From positions 1 to 64,000 of the forward strand of contig WRCE01000002.1 in NCBI GenBank assembly GCA_009784005.1: 64,000 bases of DNA, in the 5' to 3' direction. Every line of letters begins with the position of its first letter. Within the stretch, counting starts at the first letter, position 1. This DNA comes from Candidatus Methanimicrococcus labiotermitis. GTDB lineage: Archaea; Halobacteriota; Methanosarcinia; Methanosarcinales; Methanosarcinaceae. The position numbers and the translations under genes were made by a program. The notes beneath the pieces were generated by a model. That model made no database searches. It was not told the origin of the DNA and saw nothing but the letters and a program-made list of their open reading frames with translations. Positions 17,000-25,943 of the stretch are shown here, in pieces.

Positions 17000-18274
17000 G
17001 TGACGAATATGACGAACGAGACGAATAGAACAACTGCTGAGAACGAGACAACAGGAACAACAGCAGCAAACGTGATAACTGCGGCGAATGTGACAACATC
17101 GGCGAAAATGACTCGCCTCTCGCGCATTTTTTCAGATAAACTCGGAATCAGCGCCGACTTTTACCTGACGGAAGAAAACTTCCAAAGCCAACGTTTTCTT
17201 TTTGCCGGAATGGAACAGCTTCGCGAGCTGGCCGAAATGAAGAAGGCCGGCATATTTGATTTTGAAACAGTTATATTGACAGACGAGACGCCGGCGGATA
17301 ATGAGAAAACGCCGGCTTCTGTATCTTCTGTGACAGACGTGAATCTTCAAGCGGCAATCACAGGCTTTGTTTTGGTTGAACGGCGGCCGAGCGACGACCC
17401 CGCGTGCAATGATACAGGCAATTGTCTTGTATTCACGCCTGCCGTTTCGGATGCCGGCGCAAAACGCGCGTTTCAATCAATCATTTCGGAACTGACAGCG
17501 CCGCAATTCGCGGGCGGCGCAACCAATGGCGGCGCAACCAATGGCGGCGCAACCGATGGCGGCGCAACCAATGGCGGCACAACCGCAAACAACGCAACCG
17601 CAAACGACGCCCCCGTTCACCGAATTTGCATTTCTGAAAAAGAATTGGTTGACGATGTGATTGAATACTATTCAAAAACGGCGCTCTCTTTTTTCCAAGA
17701 ATCAGGAGCGCTTTTGCCTTCTTATGATTCCGTTTATTCCAAAAGCCGCGTTCAAAAAGCGGCGGCGGTTCTTCAAAAGGTTGCCGGATTGCCGGCGGTG
17801 AAAGAAAGCGGAAGAGCGTTTTTGGCGCCGGAGTTCAGAGTCCTTGAAATCTGCTGCGGCAACGGCATGTCAACGCTGGGTTTATATGAAAAAGGAATTG
17901 TGCCGCTCTCGGTGGATATCAATGCCGAAGACGTATGTATCGGACTCGCCCATGGTGTCTTGAAGCCGGAAAAGACAATTGTAATGGACGCGACGGCGCT
18001 ATCTAAAAATTTGGATGCCGAAACGTTTGACACCGTTATCGGTTTTATGATCGGAACGATTTACGAATTCAACAAAGAGTTATGGTTTTCAATTGCAGGC
18101 GAAGCCTTGAAAATGCTTAAGCAGGGGGGGTTTTTGCTGCTGACGCTGCGAGCCGAACATGAAGCCGTTTGGGTTGCCGATTATTTGAAATCATTGGGCG
18201 TTGCCGGCGAAATTATTGATAACCGCGATAATGAAACAAACTACGATGAGTGGATTTATTTCGCCGGAAAGTAA
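17000..18274 (+). CDS. Class I SAM-dependent methyltransferase-like protein with low-complexity segments
   Basis: The C-terminal half has a Rossmann methyltransferase core: motif I VLEICCGNGMSTLGLYEKG at about 286-304, then the acidic PLSVDINAEDVCIGLAHG, FDTVIGFMIGTIYEF as motif IV, and LKMLKQGGFLLLTLR. The substrate is unknown. Two stretches are repeat-derived: the first 35 residues (Thr/Asn-rich) and about residues 172-200, where GGATN is repeated from a 15-bp unit at about 17513-17590. The GTG start at 17000 has AGAGGTGA six bases upstream, so the Thr/Asn-rich N-terminus is probably translated; an alternative ATG is at 17108. It is close behind rfcS and probably co-transcribed. Confidence 0.75.
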   Translation: MTNMTNETNRTTAENETTGTTAANVITAANVTTSAKMTRLSRIFSDKLGISADFYLTEENFQSQRFLFAGMEQLRELAEMKKAGIFDFETVILTDETPADNEKTPASVSSVTDVNLQAAITGFVLVERRPSDDPACNDTGNCLVFTPAVSDAGAKRAFQSIISELTAPQFAGGATNGGATNGGATDGGATNGGTTANNATANDAPVHRICISEKELVDDVIEYYSKTALSFFQESGALLPSYDSVYSKSRVQKAAAVLQKVAGLPAVKESGRAFLAPEFRVLEICCGNGMSTLGLYEKGIVPLSVDINAEDVCIGLAHGVLKPEKTIVMDATALSKNLDAETFDTVIGFMIGTIYEFNKELWFSIAGEALKMLKQGGFLLLTLRAEHEAVWVADYLKSLGVAGEIIDNRDNETNYDEWIYFAGK

Positions 18275-18524
18275 AATGACGATTATGTCTGCAAAATACA
18301 GGCATTGTGCCTGAAATAACGGGACTGTGCCTGAAAAATTCAAGCATTGTGTCTGAAATACCGAAATTATGTATTACAAATCGTCACCGTTATTTTTCAT
18401 GCTCGTTCCCTTTATATAGCTTGATTTATTCTAATTTTATGCCGAATTTTCCTTCGTCTTTCCGCGCGATTGTTTTTTTGGAAAAGACATTGTTTTCGGC
18501 AGTGCTCAATAGGAGTCAACAGAA
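18275..18524 (+). promoter_or_regulatory. Promoter region of the Lrp/aminotransferase pair
   Basis: TATA box TTTATATA at 18411-18418, predicted transcription start near 18440 and a leader of about 85 bases with AGGAGT before the ATG. Upstream at about 18300-18360 are four imperfect copies of a GGCATTGTGCCTGAAA-type repeat just after the methyltransferase stop. Autoregulation by the Lrp protein is plausible but no specific operator can be named. Confidence 0.5.
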
Positions 18525-19019
18525 ATGGATAAACAAACACAAGATGTTCTTGAAATTTTGGAACAAAATGCGAAAGCAACTCCCGAAGATATTTCAGAAC
18601 TCACCAGAATTCCGCCGGCTGAGGTTCGAGAAATGATTCGGACGCTGGAAGCGGCGGGCGTGATTCGGAGCTATAAAGCCATCATTGATTGGGATATAGT
18701 CGAAAATCCGTATGTTTACGCGTTTGTCCAAATTAAGGTATTACTCGAACGCGGCCACGGCTACCAAAAACTTGCCGACCGCATTTGCAAATTCACCGAA
18801 GTCAAATCGCTTCGCCTCCTCTCCGGAGAGGATTACGACTTGGAATTCATGGTTTTCGGAAAAACAATGAAAGACGTCGCGTTCTTCGTCGCGGACAAAA
18901 TTGCGACGCTCGACCAAGTCCAAAACACATCGACGCACTTCATCTTAAAAACATACAAAGAAGACGGCGTCATCATGGAAGAGCCCGGAGAATTTAAAAG
19001 ACAGCAAGTTTCGCCGTGA
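18525..19019 (+). CDS. Lrp/AsnC family transcriptional regulator
   Basis: 164 residues: an N-terminal winged helix-turn-helix (DVLEILEQNAKATPEDISEL, then PPAEVREMIRTLEAAGVIRSYKAIID) and a C-terminal RAM ligand-binding domain from about 65 (YVYAFVQIKVLLERGHGYQKLADRI, ending near 145). Such proteins bind amino acids and form octamers. It is 12 bp upstream of a class I aminotransferase, a pairing found in many methanogens, suggesting that it senses an amino acid handled by that enzyme. The C-terminal residues EEPGEFKRQQVSP extend slightly past the domain. Confidence 0.93.
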   Translation: MDKQTQDVLEILEQNAKATPEDISELTRIPPAEVREMIRTLEAAGVIRSYKAIIDWDIVENPYVYAFVQIKVLLERGHGYQKLADRICKFTEVKSLRLLSGEDYDLEFMVFGKTMKDVAFFVADKIATLDQVQNTSTHFILKTYKEDGVIMEEPGEFKRQQVSP

Positions 19020-19031
19020 GGAGCAATTATC

Positions 19032-20237
19032 ATGACAGAAATACCTAAATCATCCCCCCGAAAGGTGGATCAGCTCGATTATTCAAAATACATCACGCAT
19101 AAAATGAAGAATGTGCCGCCGTCCGGCATTCGCAAGTACTTCGACATCGCGGCAGGCGTCGAGAATGTGATTTCGCTCGGCGTCGGTGAGCCTGACTTTG
19201 TCACCCCGTGGCATATCCGCGAAATGTGCATTCATTCATTGGAAAAAGGCCAAACCTCTTATACATCTAATTTCGGTATCCCCGAACTCCGCGAAGAGAT
19301 TTCAAAGAAATACAGACGGGAGTACGGACTGGATTACGACCCCGCCTCTGAAATTCTTGTTACGACCGGCGTCAGCGAAGCGTTGGATATTGCCATTCGC
19401 TGCGTCATAAATCCGGGAGACGAGATTTTAATCGTCCAGCCGACTTATGTCGCCTACGTGCCCGAAATTGTTCTCGGCGGCGGCGTCCCCGTTGTCGTGC
19501 CGACAAGAGCGGAAGACGACTTCAAAATCAAACCGGAAGAGTTGGAAGCGAAAATCACGCAAAAAACAAAAGCGATTATCATCAATTATCCTCATAATCC
19601 CACGGGCGCCGTCATGACGCGCAAAGATTACGAAGCCATCGCGCCCATCATCGAAAAACACGATTTGGTCGTTATCTCTGATGAAGTTTACGAATGCCTC
19701 ACCTACGAAGGCGAACACGCCCCATTTTCCATAATCGACGGCATGCGTGAACGTACAATCATCCTCAACGGCTTTTCAAAATCATATGCGATGACGGGAC
19801 TTCGCCTCGGCTACATCTTAGCGCCCGCCCCGCTGATTGCCGCCATGATGCTGATTCATCAGTATTGTATGATGTGCGCGCCGATCACGTCTCAAATCGG
19901 CGGCCTCGAAGCCCTCAAAAACGGCGAGGACGAAATGAAATCCATGGTCAGAGAGTTCAACCGCCGCCGTATTTTAATCACGGACGGTTTCAACAAACTC
20001 GGCCTTGATTGTTTTGAACCCAAAGGAGCGTTCTACGCCTTCCCATCCATTAAATCAACGGGACTCACCTCAGAAGAATTCGCCGACAAGTTTTTCGCCG
20101 CCCAGCGTGTCATCACGATTCCGGGAACCGCGTTCGGTGAAGCCGGAAAAGGGCACCTGAGATGCGCCTACGCAACGTCTCGCGATGATATCAAAATCGC
20201 GTTGGACAGATTTGATGAGTTCTTGAAAACCCTTTAA
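19032..20237 (+). CDS. PLP-dependent class I aminotransferase (aspartate aminotransferase family)
   Basis: Transfers amino groups between amino and 2-oxo acids. The 401-residue sequence shows SLGVGEPDFVTPWHI near 49-63, the NYPHNPTGAV motif near 178-187, the aspartate of SDEVYE near 216-221, and the PLP-binding lysine K250 in NGFSKSYAMTG, followed by the phosphate-binding arginine in LRLGY. GAGGAG lies eight bases before the ATG. Substrate (aspartate, aromatic or branched-chain) cannot be settled from sequence. It is translationally close to the Lrp gene and is followed by a strong terminator. Confidence 0.95.
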   Translation: MTEIPKSSPRKVDQLDYSKYITHKMKNVPPSGIRKYFDIAAGVENVISLGVGEPDFVTPWHIREMCIHSLEKGQTSYTSNFGIPELREEISKKYRREYGLDYDPASEILVTTGVSEALDIAIRCVINPGDEILIVQPTYVAYVPEIVLGGGVPVVVPTRAEDDFKIKPEELEAKITQKTKAIIINYPHNPTGAVMTRKDYEAIAPIIEKHDLVVISDEVYECLTYEGEHAPFSIIDGMRERTIILNGFSKSYAMTGLRLGYILAPAPLIAAMMLIHQYCMMCAPITSQIGGLEALKNGEDEMKSMVREFNRRRILITDGFNKLGLDCFEPKGAFYAFPSIKSTGLTSEEFADKFFAAQRVITIPGTAFGEAGKGHLRCAYATSRDDIKIALDRFDEFLKTL

Positions 20238-20257
20238 CGATTTTAAAAGATGGGGAA

Positions 20258-20292
20258 CGCGGCCGCCGTTTGATACGGCCGCGGCTCTTTTT
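20258..20292 (+). terminator. Terminator after the aminotransferase gene
   Basis: CGCGGCCG at 20258-20265 pairs perfectly with CGGCCGCG at 20276-20283 around a 10-base loop, followed by GCTCTTTTTGTTTTTTATATTTTTTT. The stem and U-rich tract are about 20 bp past the stop codon. Confidence 0.8.
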
Positions 20293-20400
20293 GTTTTTTA
20301 TATTTTTTTAACTTCTTTTAACTTCTTTTAACTTTTTTTATATTGACCGAATGGTCACCCGCGTTTGACTTATTAATTGAAGATTTGTAACAGCGTCGGC

Positions 20401-20551
20401 AGCAGTGGCGATGGTAGCAGTGGCGGTGGCAGCAGTGGCGGTGGCAGCAGTGGCGGTGGCAGCAGTGGCGGTGGCAGCAGTGGTGGTAGCTGTGCCACGT
20501 TCGCGAAGCGAACGGCTATTTCAAAAAAAAGCAGATGCATGTGGCTACTTC
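20401..20551 (+). repeat. Copy R4 of the dispersed hairpin element (left arm of an inverted pair)
   Basis: Left array at 20401-20490: six 15-bp units of AGCAGTGGCGGTGGC. Core: GGTAGCTGTGCCA, hairpin CGTTCGC (20498-20504), GAA, GCGAACG (20508-20514), GCTATTTC, A8, GCAGATGCATGTGG. It continues directly into the 16-bp array and faces copy R5 in inverted orientation. Confidence 0.92.
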
Positions 20552-20900
20552 CTGCATTGACTGCCACCTGCATTGGCTGCCACCTGCATTGGCTGCCACC
20601 TGCATTGACTGCCACCTGCATTGGCTACCTGCATTGGCTGCCACCTGCATTGACTGCCACCTGCATTGACTGCCACCTGCGTTGACTGCCACCAGCATTG
20701 ACTGCCACCAGCATTGACTGCCACCAGCATTGGCTGCCACCTGCATTGGCTGCCACCTGCATTGGCTGCAACCTGCATTGACTGCCACCTGCATTGACTG
20801 CCACCTGTATTGGCTGCAACCAGCATTGACTGCCACCTGCATTGACTGCCACCTGCATTGGCTGCCACCAGCATTGACTGCCACCAGCATTGACTGCCAC
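20552..20900. repeat. 16-bp tandem array, 22 units, between inverted element copies
   Basis: Twenty-two copies of CTGCATTGACTGCCAC with variants (CAG for CTG, GGC for GAC, GCGT for GCAT); one unit is shortened to 13 bp, so the length is exactly 21 x 16 + 13 = 349 bp. Open frames such as WQSMQVAVNAGG on the reverse strand arise because the repeat lacks stop codons in all frames; they have no start site or ribosome site and I do not call them genes. Confidence 0.93.
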
Positions 20901-21158
20901 CTGCCATCAGGAACTAACCACATGCATCTGCTTTTTTTTGAAATAGCCGTTCGCTTCGCGAACGTGGCACAGCTACCGCCACTGCTGCCGCCACTGCCCC
21001 TGCTTCTGCCTCTGCTCCTACTTCTGCCACTGCTCCTGCTTCTGCCACTGCTGCCACTACTGCTGCCGTCACTGCTACCGCCACTACTTCCGCCACTGCT
21101 CCTGCCACCACTGCTGCCGCCACTGCCACCACCACTGTTGCCACCACTGTTGCCGCCA
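20901..21158 (-). repeat. Copy R5 of the dispersed hairpin element (right arm of the inverted pair)
   Basis: Reverse complement of the R4 core: CCACATGCATCTGC, T8, GAAATAGC, hairpin CGTTCGC-TTC-GCGAACG, TGGCACAGCTACC. The outer array (about 20975-21158) is a degenerate mix of GCCACTGCTGCC, GCTCCTGCTTCT and similar units. R4 and R5 cores agree over about 65 bp with no mismatch seen. The pair and the array between them form an inverted repeat of about 760 bp. Confidence 0.92.
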
Positions 21159-21271
21159 TTCTTTTACCGCAATTATTTGCCGTTATCATTTGCCGTAAAT
21201 TAGATTTATATAAGTTGAAGAGCCAGACTAATAATTCCTATTTTAAAAAATGTGAGCCGAAGCGATAACGT

Positions 21272-22195
21272 ATGGATATTATTCTTGTCATTGTTTTTTT
21301 AATCCTCACGGGCTATTTTCTCAAAAGAATCGGCCTCCTTGCCGAAAAAGATAAAGTGGCTTTGAATAACGTTGTTCTTTATATCGGCATTCCCGCCCTT
21401 ATTTTTAATTCGATGCTCAGGAATGTGCATGCGGATGAACTGGCGTCGTTTTTTAAGCTGACGATTTTTTTTATGCTTGTGTCTTTGTTCGCTGTTTTTT
21501 TGTCTTATGTTGTCGGCAAAAAGATTCTCAAATTGCAGCCGAAATCGCTCGCCGCTTTTATTTTGGTCGGCGCCTGCAGCAATACCGCCTTTATGGGCTT
21601 TCCCATTATTGCGGGATTTTACGGCACCGAAGGCTTCACGCGGGCGATTTTTTGTGATGTCGCCAGTCTGTTTCTCATCGTCGGCCTCGCCGCGTATCTC
21701 GGTTCTAAAGTCGGCGGCCATAAGGTAAATGTCGTTAAATAGCTGTTGAAATTCCCGCCGGCAATTGCGTGGGCCTTGGCTCTTGTTTTGATTTTGCTCG
21801 GCGTTGACATGAGCATGGCGCCATCCCTCCTCTCAAGCATCTTGGAACTGCTTTCGGGGCTCGTCGTTCCTTTGATTATGCTGTCGCTTGGCATTTCTCT
21901 GTCAGGAAAATACTTAAAAATCGCCTTCATTCCCGCTGTCGCCGTGACCGTGATTCAGCTATTTATCATGCCGATCGCCGGAATCTTAGCCCTGCCGCTT
22001 TTTCAGCTTGCGGAATTGGATAAAAAAGTCGCCATCATCGAAGCCGGGATGCCGCCGGCGCTGACACCCATCATCTATGCCGAAATTTACGGATTCGATA
22101 CCAAATTGATTTCCGCCGCCACGTTTTTAGCAACAGTCGCCTCCATTTTGTCAATTCCGGCATGGCATTTGATAATGGAATCGGGATTAATATAA
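21272..22195 (+). CDS. AEC-family transporter interrupted by one in-frame TAG codon
   Basis: Auxin efflux carrier (AEC) family permease, a class of secondary transporters for organic anions such as malate. One reading frame of 307 codons spans the gene, interrupted only by TAG at 21740-21742 (codon 157). Both halves belong to the family: before it, IGLLAEKDKVALNNVVLYIGIPALIF and GACSNTAFMGFPIIAGFYG; after it, KFPPAIAWALALVLILLG, LSSILELLSGLVVPLIMLSLGISLSG and IIEAGMPPALTPIIYAEIYG, giving about ten hydrophobic segments and a usual full length. With other genes here never ending in TAG, read-through as pyrrolysine is possible; a recent nonsense mutation is the simple alternative. No Shine-Dalgarno is seen before a second start, so a separate downstream protein is less likely. 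The stop is TAA. Confidence 0.82.
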
Positions 22196-22251
22196 TAGCG
22201 AAAACGGAATCAAGAGAATAACAAATGAATAACAAATAGCGAAAGCAATCA

Positions 22252-22623
22252 AGAAATAGCGAAAGCGAGTTAAGGGAATAGCGAAAGCGAGTTAAGGGAA
22301 TAGCGAAAGCGAGTTAAGGGAACAGCGAAAGCGAGTTAAGGGAACAGCGAAAGCGAGTTAAGGGAACAGCGAAAGCGAGTTAAGGGAACAGCGAAAATGA
22401 GTTAAGGGAATAGCGAAAGCGAGTTAAGGGAACAGCGAAAGCGAGTTAAGGGGATAACGAAAGCGAATTAAGAGAATAGCGAAAACGAGTTAAGGGAATA
22501 GCGAAAGCGAGTTAAGGGAATAGCGAAAGCGAGTTAAGGGAATAGAGAAAGCGAGTTAAGGGAATAGAGAAAGCGAGTTAAGAGAATAGAGAAAGCGAGT
22601 TAAGGGGACAGCGAAAGCGAAAG
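22252..22623. repeat. 22-bp tandem array between the AEC gene and leuS
   Basis: About 17 copies of a 22-bp unit beginning GGGAATAGCGAAAGCGAG and ending TTAA, with substitutions such as ACAGC for ATAGC. It lies in the 614-bp gap between convergent genes. The flanks (22200-22250 and 22624-22800) hold looser repeats of the same kind (AATAACAAA, AAAACAGATACAGATTCAAT). Confidence 0.92.
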
Positions 22624-22809
22624 CGGCATTAATACGATAACAAATAACAAAACCGATTCAAAAGAATAAAAAACAGATACAGATTCAATAGAATAAAAAC
22701 CGATTCAATGAAATAAAAAACAGATACAGATTCAATAAAATAACAAAAGCGGGATCAATATGCTTGTTCCCGCTGTGATTTTCTCATTGTCTCATTGTCT
22801 CATCGCGCC

Positions 22810-25800
22810 TTACTCGATATAAATCGCGGGTCTGCCGGGCTCGGCAAATCCGGATTTCTTCGCGGGGTCATACGCGTTTCCGGCGTCGATTTCTTCGGCG
22901 CTGAATATTTCTACGGGGCAGCCGAGTTCTTTTTCAAAGAACGGTTTGGCTTCTTCCAAAACCGCTTTTTCATCCAAATTCGCTTCCAAATATTTAAATA
23001 CAGCATCAATGGACGAGCCACGGATGTCGCCGGCGACTTTTTGAATATATTTCTGCGCGTCTTTGCCGCGGGAACGAATGGCAGGCTCTGCCATACACTT
23101 TTGCATGAGTTCTTTCATGTCCACGACGCTTTGATTGCGGGCGGGTTGAACCGTGTCTTTGATTTCTTCGATGTCCTCAACCGTTTCGGCCGGCTCAACT
23201 TCGAGAGACGGCGACGCAAGTTCAAGAGAAGCCGCTGAAGATTCAAGAGACACCGCCGCAATTTCGGCGGCTTTTTGAAGAATCGTTACGCGCCATTCGG
23301 GCGTTGTGTAAAGGTACACCTTTTTCGGCTCGATTTTCGCCACGCGGATGATTTCTTCGATGTCCTCAAGCGTTTTGATGATGATGTTTTCGGCAGCTTC
23401 GGCCGCCTCGTCAATCAAGTCGGGGTTTTCAGCCGGGTACGGCACAGAAGAAATGGATGTCGGGTGTCCCAGTTCAGCCCACACTTCTTCACAAATGTGG
23501 GGCGTGAAAGGCGCCATCAGCTTTGTCCACGTTTCGACGACGTCTGCCAAACACTGTTCACCGCCTCTTTTGTGATACCATTTGATATCGTTGTAAATCA
23601 GGAAAAAGGCATTCTGAATGGCGTTTCTGGTGTGGATTAACGCGAGAGCGGCGTTGATTTCGCCGATGTATCTTTGAATCCGGCTTTCAATCCACCGGTC
23701 AATCTGCTTTTTGTCAGCGCCGTTTGGAATTGCGCAGCCGCTTTCGACAACTTGTCTGACAAACGTGTAGAAGCGAGCGATCTGCGTTTTGGCCGATTCG
23801 ATGCCTTCGCGCCGCCAGTCCGCGTCTTGCGTTTGCTCGGCGGCGGACAGGATATACATGCGCGTCACGTCGGCGCCGTACTTGTCAACCGCTTCTTTCA
23901 GCGTCAAAATCGGACCTTTGGATTTGCTCATCTTTTGCCCTTCGAGCGACACGAAACCGTTGACGGCGATGGATTTTGGCCACATGGATTCATCAAACAT
24001 CGCCACGTGGTGGAACAAAAAGAACAGCAGGTGGTTCGGCACCAAATCTTTTCCTGAAGAGCGAAGGTCTACCGGATACCAATAGTTAAATTCTTCTTTC
24101 AATTTGCGAATCCGGTCAACAGAAGGCCCGCCTGAAGCCGCCGCCGCTTCTGCTGTTCCGATGTTTAAGAAAAGGTAATCCAAAAACGGACGCGTCATCA
24201 TTTCGGGCGTGACCGTTCCGTTGTTGATGTCATCGGCAATTGTGTAATAAGCCATGTAGACAGTGGAATCGCCAAGCGACTCAATCAGCCAGCGCGGGTC
24301 GCACGGCAGTTTCGTGCCAAGACCCTTTGTTCGGGCGCAAGCCTTGTCTTTGAGCCAGTCGATTTTGTTTTCAAATTCCGTTCGGATTTCACGCGGAATG
24401 ATTTCCATCATGCTGAGGCATTTGTAAACGTCATCTTTCCATTCAGGACTTGAATAATTCAGGAACCATTGCCCTTTGACCATGTTAACAACGCACATCG
24501 TGCCGCAGCGGCATTGAACGGGTTCGCTGAATTCGTAAAAAAGACTGCCGATGCCCTGAGCGATAAAGTCTTGGGTGAGTCGGTCTTTGATTTTTGCAAC
24601 CGGCATGCCTTTGTATTTGCCGGTGATGTCTTTGAGCGTTCCGCCATGGAATTCGCGCCGATAAACGATTTTTGTCGCCTCTTCGGCTCTCGGGTCTTGT
24701 TGGTCAGTGACGCCCAGTTCCGCAACCGCTTCGGCGGCAGGCGTTTCGCCGTAATCGGGAACGTCAATGACTTGAATCGGTTTGATCGCCAAAATGTCCT
24801 GCGCGCTGAGGCCGTATACGGCCAAATCTTGGGATGTCGTGACTTGTGATGTCGAGGCTTGTGATGTCGAATCTTTTGCCGAATCTTTCGCCAAATCTTT
24901 CAGCGCCAAATAATCGTAAGGCGCGTGCGCGGGCACACTCATCACAACGCCGCTGCCGTTGTTGCCGCGAACGAACGAGGCGGGCAGAATCGGAATCATA
25001 TTGTCGGTGGCGGGGTTTTTGAGTTTTTGACCGATGAGACCGGCGGCGTCCACGTCTTCCAAGAATTCGACATTCCAGTCTGTGTAAAGCAGTTTTTCAT
25101 ACGCTTCTTTGCTGACGACCCAGTATTCTTCCAACCCGTCTTTTTCCATTTTCAGTTTGACGTAGGAAATTTCAGGATTCAGCCACAGATTTGTCACGCC
25201 GTAAACCGTTTCCGGCCGGAGTGTGGCGCAGGGAAAAATAGTGTCTTTGTACCTGAATTTTATGAAGGTGTATTCGACAAGGGTCGCCTCTTCGCCGCGA
25301 AGGATGTCGTGGTCTTCAACGGGATTCTTGTCATGGGGGCACCATTTGACGGGGTGGGAGCCTTTGACAATGAGGCCTTTGTCATAGAGAGTGTGGTACT
25401 GCCATTCGATAAATTTCTGAAAAGCCGGGTCCATGGTCGTAAATTTACGGCGCCAGTCAATGGAATATCCGATAATGTTCATGGCGTGTTCGGCTTCGAC
25501 TTTGAAATAATCCACGATTTTTTCGGGCTCGTTCAGTGTCGGCAGAATGTCCGCCGGAATCCCGTGAAGCTCGGTGTAAACTTTCATCGTGGTTTCGTCT
25601 TTTTCGCAAATCAAATCCGCCAAACCGACAATCGGCGTTCCCGTGACGTGAAAAGCCATCGGGTAGAGGACGTTGTAGCCCTGCATGCGTTTGTAACGCG
25701 CAACGACGTCGCCGATTGTGAATGTGCGGGTGTGTCCCGCGTGCAGGTTGCCGTTTAAGTACGGGAAGGGGATGGTGATAAAGTATTTTTCTTTGCCGCT

Positions 25801-25887
25801 TATGGAATCGGCTTCAAAAAGCTTTTCCTGTCTCCATTTTTCCTGCCATTTTGCTTCGGTTTTGTGTATATCGTAGTCCTCTTGCAT
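22810..25887 (-). CDS. leuS: Leucyl-tRNA synthetase
   Basis: Class I aminoacyl-tRNA synthetase charging tRNA(Leu). The 1025-residue archaeal/eukaryal-type enzyme has the HIGH-box variant HAGH in [15 protein letters not shown] near 40-54, an editing domain at about 220-560 ([20 protein letters not shown]), and the KMSKS loop [11 protein letters not shown] near 655. Two low-complexity segments look inserted: near 343-365 ([20 protein letters not shown]) in the editing domain, and near 885-925 ([20 protein letters not shown]), before the C-terminal domain. Both come from short DNA repeats. GGTGAAAAT precedes the ATG. It is followed upstream by thrC on the same strand with a 56-bp gap. Confidence 0.97.
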   Translation of the reverse strand: MQEDYDIHKTEAKWQEKWRQEKLFEADSISGKEKYFITIPFPYLNGNLHAGHTRTFTIGDVVARYKRMQGYNVLYPMAFHVTGTPIVGLADLICEKDETTMKVYTELHGIPADILPTLNEPEKIVDYFKVEAEHAMNIIGYSIDWRRKFTTMDPAFQKFIEWQYHTLYDKGLIVKGSHPVKWCPHDKNPVEDHDILRGEEATLVEYTFIKFRYKDTIFPCATLRPETVYGVTNLWLNPEISYVKLKMEKDGLEEYWVVSKEAYEKLLYTDWNVEFLEDVDAAGLIGQKLKNPATDNMIPILPASFVRGNNGSGVVMSVPAHAPYDYLALKDLAKDSAKDSTSQASTSQVTTSQDLAVYGLSAQDILAIKPIQVIDVPDYGETPAAEAVAELGVTDQQDPRAEEATKIVYRREFHGGTLKDITGKYKGMPVAKIKDRLTQDFIAQGIGSLFYEFSEPVQCRCGTMCVVNMVKGQWFLNYSSPEWKDDVYKCLSMMEIIPREIRTEFENKIDWLKDKACARTKGLGTKLPCDPRWLIESLGDSTVYMAYYTIADDINNGTVTPEMMTRPFLDYLFLNIGTAEAAAASGGPSVDRIRKLKEEFNYWYPVDLRSSGKDLVPNHLLFFLFHHVAMFDESMWPKSIAVNGFVSLEGQKMSKSKGPILTLKEAVDKYGADVTRMYILSAAEQTQDADWRREGIESAKTQIARFYTFVRQVVESGCAIPNGADKKQIDRWIESRIQRYIGEINAALALIHTRNAIQNAFFLIYNDIKWYHKRGGEQCLADVVETWTKLMAPFTPHICEEVWAELGHPTSISSVPYPAENPDLIDEAAEAAENIIIKTLEDIEEIIRVAKIEPKKVYLYTTPEWRVTILQKAAEIAAVSLESSAASLELASPSLEVEPAETVEDIEEIKDTVQPARNQSVVDMKELMQKCMAEPAIRSRGKDAQKYIQKVAGDIRGSSIDAVFKYLEANLDEKAVLEEAKPFFEKELGCPVEIFSAEEIDAGNAYDPAKKSGFAEPGRPAIYIE

Positions 25888-25943
25888 ATTTTCACCGATG
25901 TGATTCCCAAATAATGTGATTTTTTTGTTTTATTCCGCTTCGT

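Noticed and set aside
20552-20900. CRISPR array
   Set aside because: Units are directly adjacent with no spacers and no cas genes are near; the same holds for all other arrays in the window.
20377-21203. Open frames with WQSMQVAVNAGG, GSSGGGSSGGG and LLPPLL repeats
   Set aside because: The 15- and 16-bp repeats lack stop codons in several frames and strands at once; no start signals. The conserved part is the hairpin and tract, not a peptide, and tract length (8 or 9) changes the frame between copies.
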